NCBI RefSeq assembly: GCF_015350795.1
Contig: NZ_JADKSH010000007.1
Span: 1-64,000, forward strand
Source: Microbacterium sp. VKM Ac-2870
GTDB taxonomy: Bacteria; Actinomycetota; Actinomycetes; Actinomycetales; Microbacteriaceae
DNA: 64,000 nucleotides
Direction of reading: 5' to 3'
The notes below the pieces were generated by a model. The model made no database searches. It was not told where the DNA came from and saw nothing but the letters and a program-made list of their open reading frames with translations. The translations under genes and the position numbers were made by a program. Of the stretch, positions 27,207 through 34,304 are shown piece by piece; position 1 is the stretch's first letter; each line of letters opens with the position of its first letter.

Positions 27207-27944
27207 TCAGGACATACAAGACGTCGTAGCCGCGACCGTCCGAAGCCTAAGCAACAACTTGTTGCCCAGACTCTCGCTGACCACGTCGTTGTGTGCACCC
27301 GTCCAGTTCACGGTGAACTTGGGCCAGAGTTCGCCGCGCCAGACGATCACGATCGTCGTCTCCGCGGTGGATTCTGGTATTGACGTCGGTTTGGCGGTGT
27401 AAGCGAACCGCCAGACCTCCTCATCTTCCACAGTCCATTGAAGTGGGGTGTCGTCTCGCAAGTCCCCCTGGAGGACAGTAATGCGCACCGGGCGCATCTG
27501 AACCGCCTGCAGACGGGCAGTCATGAGATTCAGCTCCCACCCGCACTGGTCGTGAACCGCGATGACCTTGAGGCTGGGCACAGTTTCGGTGGGCCAGTTA
27601 CTCGATATCAGCCGCGCAAGCACCCGCACGCCTCTGTCCGAGTAGCGCCGCACTTGACGTTGGTCCATGCCGATATCTGCTCCGAAGGCGTCGAGGCGCT
27701 TGAGGTGTGTGTCTCCCTCGGCGAGCAGCCCGAGCGACGCCGCCGCCGCTTTGACAGCAAGGTCGAGATCTGAATCGAAGATCTCGTGACACAGACGCGT
27801 GTAAGCGACGAACGGGTCCCCACCACCAAGAAGGTCACAGATCACACGGGCGCCCGCGATCGCATGCACGGTGGCGCCGGAACTCATCTTGCGAAGCGCG
27901 AGTAACTCGGCGAGCACGCGACTTTCGAGCGTCTCAGCTTCCAT
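27207..27944 (-). CDS. Hypothetical protein upstream of the HD operon
   Basis: 245 aa, soluble. The N-terminal half is helical and Ala/Leu-rich (VLAELLALRKMSSGATVHAIA, VAYTRLCHEIFDSD). The C-terminal half is beta-rich with aromatic positions (QWTVEDEEVWRFAYTA, TIVIVWRGELWPKFTVNW). It lies on the same strand as the HD operon, 92 nt upstream of its first gene, so co-transcription is possible. I recognise no domain. The two-part layout, helical then beta, would suit a sensor or regulator, but no function can be assigned. Confidence 0.65.
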   Translation of the reverse strand: MEAETLESRVLAELLALRKMSSGATVHAIAGARVICDLLGGGDPFVAYTRLCHEIFDSDLDLAVKAAAASLGLLAEGDTHLKRLDAFGADIGMDQRQVRRYSDRGVRVLARLISSNWPTETVPSLKVIAVHDQCGWELNLMTARLQAVQMRPVRITVLQGDLRDDTPLQWTVEDEEVWRFAYTAKPTSIPESTAETTIVIVWRGELWPKFTVNWTGAHNDVVSESLGNKLLLRLRTVAATTSCMS

Positions 27945-28045
27945 CAGCGGGTGTCACTTTCTTGTCACGACCGTGAACATCGCCCTCCGATTCGATGATT
28001 CCAGAGATTCCGACCGGATCTCGGAACATTGAACGGAGCATCATC

Positions 28046-28351
28046 ATGACAACCAATGAACTGCTTCCCTCGGGAAGCTTCGCGGGGGCGAAAGGTCTCT
28101 CCTCGATGTCGCTGGGCATCCAGCGGCAGACGCGTCGCGAGGTCGATCAGATCCAGCGGCGTGCGGTCGTCGCGAAGCTGACCGAGGACGGGCGCGCCCT
28201 CCTCAGCAACGTCGCGTTGGAGCACGTCGGTGCGCTGACGGCGATGGAGCAGCATCTCATCACCATCGCGCCGCTCGGAGAGGCTCGCTACCGGGAGATC
28301 GTGGACAGCTACACGCTCGGCGCTGCCGCGGCTATCCGACGGTGGCACTGA
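28046..28351 (+). CDS. Small hypothetical protein of the mobile element
   Basis: 101 aa from the ATG at 28046, preceded by CGGAG. After a Gly/Ser N-terminus the protein is helical and basic (SLGIQRQTRREVDQIQRRAVVAKLTEDGRALL) and ends in YTLGAAAAIRRWH. The next gene starts immediately after its stop (28353), and the two are probably co-transcribed. Proteins of this shape are common beside conjugation genes of actinobacterial elements but are uncharacterised. Confidence 0.7.
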   Translation: MTTNELLPSGSFAGAKGLSSMSLGIQRQTRREVDQIQRRAVVAKLTEDGRALLSNVALEHVGALTAMEQHLITIAPLGEARYREIVDSYTLGAAAAIRRWH

Positions 28352-28352
28352 C

Positions 28353-28625
28353 ATGACCGCGCTCGCACTCCTCTCCCTGCCGTTCCTGATCATCGGCGGG
28401 CTCGTCAAAGGCGTCGGCTACGTGGGCGGGTGGCTCATGAATCTGTACGAGCGTCACCGTGCGCGGAAGCGTGCCGCTCTCGAGGCGGAGCTGGACCGGA
28501 AGCAGGCGGAGCTTCGCGGCACGATCCTGAGCCTGGCCGGTGCGCTCGGGATGGAAGCTCACGAAGCTCGCAAGGCGCTCATCCGCGAGTCGTACCTCGC
28601 CTCTGGGCGCGTCCCGGAGGCCTGA
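28353..28625 (+). CDS. Small membrane-associated hypothetical protein
   Basis: 90 aa. Residues 1-30 form one hydrophobic helix (ALALLSLPFLIIGGLVKGVGYVGGWLM), followed by a basic, coiled-coil-like helix (LYERHRARKRAALEAELDRKQAEL) and a short tail. The topology suggests a membrane anchor with a cytoplasmic helical domain. It begins one base after the stop of the previous gene, so the two are probably coupled. The role is unknown; small membrane proteins of this kind accompany transfer ATPases on integrative elements. Confidence 0.7.
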   Translation: MTALALLSLPFLIIGGLVKGVGYVGGWLMNLYERHRARKRAALEAELDRKQAELRGTILSLAGALGMEAHEARKALIRESYLASGRVPEA

Positions 28626-28707
28626 ATCGGACCGGCCGGTGCGACGGGCAGTGTCACCGCGACTGGCGCGTCGTCCCGGCCTTCGACTCGCCGTCCGTCT
28701 TAGTGCG

Positions 28708-28764
28708 GGGCTGTGGATGAGTCCGTGTGGTTTTTGCAACATCCACAGGACTTGTCCACAGCCC
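28708..28764. repeat. Long inverted repeat with DnaA-box-like 9-mers
   Basis: The arm GGGCTGTGGATGAGTCC (28708-28724) and the reverse complement of 28748-28764 (GGACTTGTCCACAGCCC) agree at 15 of 17 positions, around a 23-nt spacer. Inside are TTGTCCACA (28752-28760), a 9-mer matching the high-GC actinobacterial DnaA box, plus ACATCCACA (28739-28747) and, on the other strand, TCATCCACA (28712-28720). It lies in the 294-nt gap (28626-28919) before the methyltransferase gene. It could be a replication origin, an oriT stem or an mRNA leader structure; the sequence alone does not decide. Confidence 0.65.
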
Positions 28765-28919
28765 ACCTCAAGAGACCTGCCGACGCTGCCGGTGGGGTGC
28801 GCGATTGGACGGTTGCTGAAACCGGCCTGAGAGCGCATAACCAGGGAGGCAGCCCCGCACGACCGCGATATTCGTCGTCAACCCAGCGGGCTAAGACCGC
28901 TGCGGGAAGGAGCACACAC

Positions 28920-29549
28920 ATGCACACCACCAACACCAACCATCACCCGGACGACGCCCCCACGACGGCCCCCGGACGCCGCTACCGGACGATCCTCGCG
29001 GACCCGCCCTGGCAGGCCGGCCAGCAGGGGAAGTACGGCGCGGAGCATCACTACGACCTCATGAACCTCGAACGCATCAAGGCGATGCCCGTCGCCAATC
29101 TCGCCGAGGACAATGCGCACCTCTATCTCTGGTGCTACCCATCGACCAGGTACGTGGCCGAGGACGTCATGCGGGCCTGGGGGTTCGAGTTCAAGGACGA
29201 GTTCGTCTGGGGTAAAGACCAGATGGGTCTCGGCCAGTACTTCCGTCACGCCCACGAAACCCTCCTGCTCGGCGTGAAGGGGAAGCTGCCCGTCAAGTTC
29301 CGTGGGCAACGCTCGTTCACGATGCTGCCCCGCCAGGACCACTCCCATAAACCGGAGGAAGTCCACGCCATGATCCAACGCCTCAGCCCCGGCCCCTACC
29401 TCGAACTCTTCGCCCGACGCCCCGCCCATGGCTTTGACATCTGGGGAAACGAAGTCGAGTCCGACATCTCCATTCCCGGCTACCCCGTCCCGAGCGACAG
29501 TCTGCCGCGCCGAGCAGCCGTTCCGAGTTCGGAGGTCGACCATGCCTGA
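28920..29549 (+). CDS. MT-A70 family adenine-specific DNA methyltransferase
   Basis: 209 aa from the ATG at 28920 with AAGGAG 7 nt upstream. The catalytic DPPW motif is in YRTILADPPWQAG. HYDLMNLERIKAMPV, NAHLYLWC, VWGKDQMGLGQYFRHAHETLLLG and the C-terminal SPGPYLELFARRPAHGFDIWGNE are the standard blocks of bacterial MT-A70 enzymes, which transfer a methyl group to N6 of adenine. Such orphan methylases on phages and conjugative elements protect against host restriction or alter regulation. No matching restriction enzyme is adjacent. It begins the run of transfer genes. Confidence 0.92.
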   Translation: MHTTNTNHHPDDAPTTAPGRRYRTILADPPWQAGQQGKYGAEHHYDLMNLERIKAMPVANLAEDNAHLYLWCYPSTRYVAEDVMRAWGFEFKDEFVWGKDQMGLGQYFRHAHETLLLGVKGKLPVKFRGQRSFTMLPRQDHSHKPEEVHAMIQRLSPGPYLELFARRPAHGFDIWGNEVESDISIPGYPVPSDSLPRRAAVPSSEVDHA

Positions 29550-29587
29550 CATGATCCAACTCCCCCTCATCCCTTCGGAGGTTCCAC

Positions 29588-29788
29588 ATGTCCTCGTCCG
29601 AGAAGACCGTCCTGCAGCGGTTCGTGTCCGCCTGTGCGACCGTCGCGTTCGCCGCGTTCCTGCTCTGGTTGGCCGTCTGGCTGCTCCAACAGATCTGGGG
29701 CTGGCTGCTCCTGATCCTGCTCATCGGCGCGGTCGTCGCGGTGGTGGTGATCGTGCTGCGAGCCCGGCGCGACCGGTGGTTTCGGTAG
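29588..29788 (+). CDS. Small membrane protein
   Basis: 66 aa with two predicted membrane helices (VSACATVAFAAFLLWLAVWLL and WLLLILLIGAVVAVVVIVL) and a basic C-terminal end RARRDRWFR. CGGAGG sits 6 nt before the ATG at 29588. It lies between the methyltransferase and the coupling ATPase, so a role in anchoring the transfer machinery is conceivable. The family is not recognised. Confidence 0.7.
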   Translation: MSSSEKTVLQRFVSACATVAFAAFLLWLAVWLLQQIWGWLLLILLIGAVVAVVVIVLRARRDRWFR

Positions 29789-29798
29789 GAGGCGGCCG

Positions 29799-30029
29799 AT
29801 GAGCGGCCCGTCGCGCCGCGGTCGGGGACGGCCCCGCCGCGAGTACCGCATCCGCATCCGTGGGGAGCGCCGCGAACACCCCGACTACGACAAACTCGCC
29901 CGCGCCCTCCTCGAGCACGCCGCGATGGAAGAACGCGCCCGCCGAGAGGGTCGCTCGTCTGCTCGCGACGTGTCGCCCGGCCCCGCGGATGAGACACGCG
30001 GTGCCGAGACGGAGAGGGGTGCCTCATGA
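29799..30029 (+). CDS. Small basic hypothetical protein
   Basis: 76 aa, very Arg-rich at the N-terminus (SRRGRGRPRREYRIRIRGERR), with an acidic/basic helical segment (DYDKLARALLEHAAMEERARRE). The ATG of the transfer ATPase overlaps its stop (ATGA at 30026-30029), so the two are translationally coupled. It may be a nucleic-acid-binding accessory of the coupling protein; no family is recognised. Confidence 0.65.
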   Translation: MSGPSRRGRGRPRREYRIRIRGERREHPDYDKLARALLEHAAMEERARREGRSSARDVSPGPADETRGAETERGAS

Positions 30030-32158
30030 CGACGTGGCGTGAATTGCACTTATCCGCCGTCGACGAAGCCCACGCCCTCGGATTCCTCCGCGCCCTGGCG
30101 GCGACCGAAGGGCGAGGCGGCATCGTGTGGGAGATCCGCACCGAAGCCGGCCGCACCCGCTATCTGATCGGCGCCGACCCGACCGACCTCTCCGCAACCC
30201 TCTCCACTCTGCGGCGCCTCATGCCAGGCGTCGCCGTCACCGCACCGGAGCCGCGGCGAGAAGCAGAACGGGCGGGACGGTTGCAGATGCGCGGCAGGTA
30301 CCTGAATCTCGCGCTCGATGCCCGCACCGAAACCCTCCGCGCGGTACTCGCCGCACTCTCGGGCGCGACCGGTAAGGAGGACACCCTCGTCCTCCAGGTG
30401 GTGCTCGGCCGGGCCCTCGCCCCTGAGCTCCTCCCGACCAGCACCCCCGACCCGAGCGCGTCGCTCGGCAGGACATTGATTTCCGGGCTACGTCCGGCCG
30501 AGCGCAGCATGCACGCTCGGATGCAGGACAAGCTCGCCCAGTACCGGTTCCGCACGGTCGTGCGCATCGGCGTCACCAGCCCCTCCCCCGTACGCCGGCG
30601 CCTCCTCATCCACGGCCTACTGGCTGCGATCCGGACCTTGCAGTCCAGCGGCGTGAAGATCTCCCTCACCACGAAGAACCCCGCCAACCTCGACGCCGGC
30701 CTCATCCCGCTACGCCAACCCCTGCGCCTGACGCCGGAGGAGCTGCTCCCCCTGCTGGCATGGCCGATCGGGGACAGCGATCTGCCCGGCCTCCCGAACC
30801 GGCACCCCGCGCTGCTCCCACCGCCGAAGACCTACACGGCGCCAACGAAGCGCGTCTTCGCGACCTCAACCGCGCCGGGCACCAACGTCCCTGTCGGGAT
30901 CGGCATGACCGACGCGCTCCGACACACCCACCTGTACGGGCCGACCGGGGCGGGGAAGAGCACCCTCATGCTGCACCTCATCAAGGCCGACATCGACGCC
31001 GGTCGATCAGTCGTAGTGGTTGATCCGAAGCGTGATCTCGCGATGGACGTGCTCAGCCTCATCCCGGAGAACCGGAGAAGCGAGGTGGCGGTCATCGACT
31101 CCCTCTCCACACGCCCGGCGGGGGTGAACCCGTTCGCCGGGTTCGACGGGCCGGGGCAGGGGGATCGTCGCGCCCTGGTCGCGGAGAGCATGCTCGACCT
31201 ATTCCGAGGGTTGTTCCCTGCGGCGTTCGGCCCCCTCACCGCCGACACCCTCCACGCCTCCTTCCTCACGCTGACCTACGCCCCAGACGCGTCCCTCGCG
31301 GTGCTCCCCAAGCTGCTCACCGATGACCGGTACCGGCGAAAGGTCGTCGCGACGATCAGTGAGCCGTCGCTGCTGGAGTTCTGGGCCCAATACGAGCAGA
31401 AGACCCCCGGCCAACAGGCCGCCGCCACCGGGCCGGTCATGACCCGGCTGCGCCAGTTTCTGCTGCGCCCTGGGGTGCGGGCCGTGCTGGATCAGCCGCA
31501 CCCGGCGTTCGATCTTGCCGACCTGTTCACGAAACCCCGCATCCTGATCGTGAGCCTGAACAAGGGCCTCCTCGGTACCCAGGCTGCGAGCCTGCTCGGC
31601 TCCCTCGTGGTCAGCCAGCTGTGGCAGCTAATTCTGGCCCGCGCCGCCGTCCCAGCCGAGAAGCGCAAGCCGGTCAGCATCTACGTCGATGAAGCCCAGC
31701 ACTTCCTCCACATCGGAGATCTCCAAGAAGCCCTCGAACAGTCCCGGTCCCTGGGAGCGGCGTGGCACCTCGCCCACCAGGACCGGGGACAGCTCTCCCC
31801 GAGTCTGTTGAAGGCCATCGATGCCAACGCGAGAAACAAGATCATCTTCGGCCTCGAAGACGACGAAGCGAAAACCGCCGCCCGTCTCACCGGCCTCGAC
31901 GCGGAAGATTTCACCCGCCTGCCGCCCTACGAGATCTACACCAGCCTCCAGTCTGCAGGTTCCCGCACGGGGTGGTTCTCCGCCCGCGTTCTCCCACCAC
32001 CGAAAGCCATCACCAGCGCCGACATGGTCATCTCCGAAGCAGAAGCCCACTACGGCGCACGCGTGACGACACCCGACAGCCCGGCGTCGAACCCCAGCGG
32101 CGCGACGCTCCTGGATGAGGACGAGCCCATCGGGCGTACGAAACGGAGCCCGAAATGA
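30026..32158 (+). CDS. Conjugation-type coupling ATPase (VirD4/TraG-like, TraM recognition domain)
   Basis: 710 aa. An N-terminal region of about 300 residues lacks obvious membrane helices. The ATPase domain follows: Walker A LYGPTGAGKSTLM near residue 305, SVVVVDPKRDLA (strand after P-loop), Walker B VSIYVDEAQHFL near 550, and the C-terminal RSLGAAWHLAHQDRGQL...LLKAIDANARNKIIFGL typical of the TraM-recognition part of coupling proteins. Such ATPases deliver DNA-relaxase complexes to a type IV channel. Those with a soluble N-domain and no channel genes nearby occur on actinobacterial integrative and mobilisable elements. The start overlaps the preceding stop. Confidence 0.88.
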   Translation: MTTWRELHLSAVDEAHALGFLRALAATEGRGGIVWEIRTEAGRTRYLIGADPTDLSATLSTLRRLMPGVAVTAPEPRREAERAGRLQMRGRYLNLALDARTETLRAVLAALSGATGKEDTLVLQVVLGRALAPELLPTSTPDPSASLGRTLISGLRPAERSMHARMQDKLAQYRFRTVVRIGVTSPSPVRRRLLIHGLLAAIRTLQSSGVKISLTTKNPANLDAGLIPLRQPLRLTPEELLPLLAWPIGDSDLPGLPNRHPALLPPPKTYTAPTKRVFATSTAPGTNVPVGIGMTDALRHTHLYGPTGAGKSTLMLHLIKADIDAGRSVVVVDPKRDLAMDVLSLIPENRRSEVAVIDSLSTRPAGVNPFAGFDGPGQGDRRALVAESMLDLFRGLFPAAFGPLTADTLHASFLTLTYAPDASLAVLPKLLTDDRYRRKVVATISEPSLLEFWAQYEQKTPGQQAAATGPVMTRLRQFLLRPGVRAVLDQPHPAFDLADLFTKPRILIVSLNKGLLGTQAASLLGSLVVSQLWQLILARAAVPAEKRKPVSIYVDEAQHFLHIGDLQEALEQSRSLGAAWHLAHQDRGQLSPSLLKAIDANARNKIIFGLEDDEAKTAARLTGLDAEDFTRLPPYEIYTSLQSAGSRTGWFSARVLPPPKAITSADMVISEAEAHYGARVTTPDSPASNPSGATLLDEDEPIGRTKRSPK

Positions 32159-32327
32159 GACGGGCTGAAGAGGTGAGGAGGTGTCCGGTCGCCCGACGGT
32201 TCGGAAGCAGAAACCAGCCCACAATCCCGCATCGTGGCGGCGTTGCTCGCCTCGTAAGGGAGGGGACTCTCCCGCCCCTGGCGGGATCCCAGTCGCCCGT
32301 CACCTGGATCGCGAGGGAGGCCCGCCG

Positions 32328-33173
32328 ATGAGCGACCACCCGACACCAGCAACGCGCATCAGCGGGAACCAGCGGGCCGCCCTTCTCGAGCGACTGTCGA
32401 GCCGAGATCTCGCTGTGCTTCGCTTCCTCAGCGCCCAGGGATACGCCTCCTCCGCCCACCTACGACGGATGTTCTTCACCGACCACGCCACCTTCAGCGC
32501 GGCCACCCGGGCCACCGTCCGCGTCCTGGACCGGCTCCTGACACTTCGGTTGGTCACCCGCCTGGAGCGGAAGATCGGCGGCTACACGCGGGGCTCCGCC
32601 GCTTACATTTGGCATCTCGATGCTGCCGGCGAACGCCTCACCCGCGCCGAACACGCCCCACGCCGCCGCTACACCGAACCAGCCCTCCCGTTCCTCGATC
32701 ACCGTCTGCAGGTCACCGACGCCGTCGTCACCCTGCACGAGCTGACCCGCGACGGAGACACGCAGCTCAGCAGCATCGCTGTCGAGACAGCCGCCTGGCG
32801 CAGCTTTCTGAGCCCGCACGGCACCACCGCCATCCTGAAGCCCGACCTCTACGCGCAGCTGTCTACCGAGAGCTACGACGACCACTGGTACATCGAAATC
32901 GACCGCGGCACCGAACACCTGCCCGTGATCCTCACCAAATGCCGCACCTACGCCGCCTACCGCGCCACCGGCCGCGCCCAAGCCGAACACGGCGTCTTCC
33001 CCCGCATCCTCTGGATCGTCCCCACACAGCGGCGCGTGGAGCGGCTCACCGCCGCTATCCACGCCGACAAGAACCTGCCAGACCGACTGTTCACCGTCAT
33101 CACCCCCGACCAACTCGAGGCCACCATCCGCGACGACGCCTACCCCGCAGCACCCGAGAGGAGGAACCCATGA
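32328..33173 (+). CDS. Replication-relaxation family protein (Replic_Relax)
   Basis: About 281 aa from the ATG at 32328, which has GGGAGG 7 nt upstream; an open extension to 32181 looks non-coding. The N-terminal winged-helix part (SSRDLAVLRFLSAQGYASSAHLRRMFF) is followed by LVTRLERKIGGYTRGSAAYIWHLDAAG and a second domain with HRLQVTDAVVTLHEL and DHWYIEIDRGTEHLPVI, ending with an ILWIVPTQRRVERL helix. These match the Replic_Relax family of actinobacterial plasmids and integrative elements, where the second half resembles a nuclease fold and is thought to act in replication or relaxation at the origin. The next gene overlaps its stop. Confidence 0.85.
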   Translation: MSDHPTPATRISGNQRAALLERLSSRDLAVLRFLSAQGYASSAHLRRMFFTDHATFSAATRATVRVLDRLLTLRLVTRLERKIGGYTRGSAAYIWHLDAAGERLTRAEHAPRRRYTEPALPFLDHRLQVTDAVVTLHELTRDGDTQLSSIAVETAAWRSFLSPHGTTAILKPDLYAQLSTESYDDHWYIEIDRGTEHLPVILTKCRTYAAYRATGRAQAEHGVFPRILWIVPTQRRVERLTAAIHADKNLPDRLFTVITPDQLEATIRDDAYPAAPERRNP

Positions 33174-33628
33174 GCCCCGAAACACCCCCGCCCCGTGACC
33201 GGGAACCGGAGAACGAGCCCTGGCGACCCCGAAGCAACCCGCCATTCGGGCCGGAAGCAGCAGCCTCCGTCGAACGTTCCCTCGCCCAGCTCAAGGATCC
33301 CGATGACGCGCTCCGCATCCTCTGCGGCGTGCAGCAAAACGGCGCCGCGTTCGCCGCCTACCTGATGCTCACCGATACCAACCTCGCCGCCGAGAACATC
33401 ATCGACGCCTTCTACGACAGCTACCTCGACGCCTGGAAACACTTCGACCAGTTCCGCACCGTCATCCTCGAAAACCTCGGCTGGCTCGACGCCGTCACCA
33501 CCGTCATGACCGAACAAGGCATCCCCGCCGACCATCTCACCTGGAACCGAGCCGCCATAGACCAGCAAATCTTCCAGACCTACGACGCCGTCCACATCGA
33601 CGGTTGGTGGCACATCTTCCAGAAGTAG
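33170..33628 (+). CDS. Hypothetical protein coupled to the replication-relaxation gene
   Basis: 152 aa from the ATG at 33170, which overlaps the upstream stop by four bases and has GAGGAGG 5 nt before it. A Pro/Arg-rich start is followed by an all-helical, acidic domain (DPDDALRILCGVQQNGAAFAAYL, ENIIDAFYDSYLDAWKHFDQF) ending in WWHIFQK. It is conserved in position next to Replic_Relax genes in my general impression of such elements, but I do not know its function. A hairpin follows at 33634-33661. Confidence 0.75.
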   Translation: MSPETPPPRDREPENEPWRPRSNPPFGPEAAASVERSLAQLKDPDDALRILCGVQQNGAAFAAYLMLTDTNLAAENIIDAFYDSYLDAWKHFDQFRTVILENLGWLDAVTTVMTEQGIPADHLTWNRAAIDQQIFQTYDAVHIDGWWHIFQK

Positions 33629-33633
33629 CAGCT

Positions 33634-33661
33634 TCCGGCGCTCGCCACTGCGAGAGCCGGA
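33634..33661 (+). terminator. Hairpin after the Replic_Relax-linked gene
   Basis: TCCGGC-G-CTCGC pairs with GCGAG-A-GCCGGA around a CACT loop, with one internal mismatch. No T tract follows, so its strength as a terminator is uncertain. It lies six bases after the stop at 33628. Confidence 0.45.
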
Positions 33662-33746
33662 CACAAGCTCACCCACCGGGTGAGAACAACACAACAGACC
33701 GGAGACGCCACGCGCGGCCCCGGCGCCCTCATGAAAGGAGGCGACC

Positions 33747-34130
33747 ATGACAACACCAATCAAGAAGCAATCCCCCAGGAGAAAGGAGAAGCCCGTCGCG
33801 GGCGCCTTCCTGAGGATGGAGACACCGACGGAGAACCGAGCGCCCGCGGAACTCGGCGGCCAAACACTCGACGAACAAGAACAGATCGTGCACGCTCACG
33901 CCGCGCGCATCGGCGTCACGATCCGTCACCAACTCGTCTGGGTAGCCACGGCCGAAGAAGACACGCCCGACGCTCGCATCACCCAGCTGGTCGACATCCT
34001 CACGAAGCGACCAGTACGGCACCTCCTCGTCCCGGCGTCCCTTTATCAGGGGTACACCGACGACGACATCATGAAGCACGCAGTCATGCTCACGATGCAC
34101 GGAACCGAACTGATCCTCGTCGAAGACTGA
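33747..34130 (+). CDS. Hypothetical protein upstream of the serine recombinase
   Basis: 127 aa; the ATG at 33747 has an AAAGGAGG site 5 nt upstream. A Lys/Arg-rich N-terminus (KKQSPRRKEK) leads to an alpha/beta domain (RIGVTIRHQLVWVATAEEDTPDARITQLVDILT, RPVRHLLVPASLYQGYTDDDIM). The neighbouring recombinase suggests roles such as excision partner or regulator, but the fold is unlike the short basic HTH directionality factors. Unknown function. Confidence 0.65.
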   Translation: MTTPIKKQSPRRKEKPVAGAFLRMETPTENRAPAELGGQTLDEQEQIVHAHAARIGVTIRHQLVWVATAEEDTPDARITQLVDILTKRPVRHLLVPASLYQGYTDDDIMKHAVMLTMHGTELILVED

Positions 34131-34138
34131 GGTCACCC

Positions 34139-34175
34139 CTCGGCCCCGCCGCCCCAACAAGGCGGTGGGGCCGAG
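34139..34175 (+). terminator. GC-rich terminator-like hairpin
   Basis: CTCGGCCCCGCCGCC pairs with GGCGGTGGGGCCGAG (15 bp with one G.T pair) around CCAACAA, nine bases after the stop of the 33747-34130 gene. There is no T tract. It probably separates that gene from the recombinase, whose own start has AGAAAGGAGG. Confidence 0.6.
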
Positions 34176-34304
34176 CCAACCTCCAAGCACATAAATGCCT
34201 GATCAATGATGACAATTCCGCATCACCTGAAGTATCGACTTCCCGCGCAAAGAGAGCGTAAATAGGGAAGCTAAGTCCGCCCATCCGGGCAGAAAGGAGG
34301 CATC

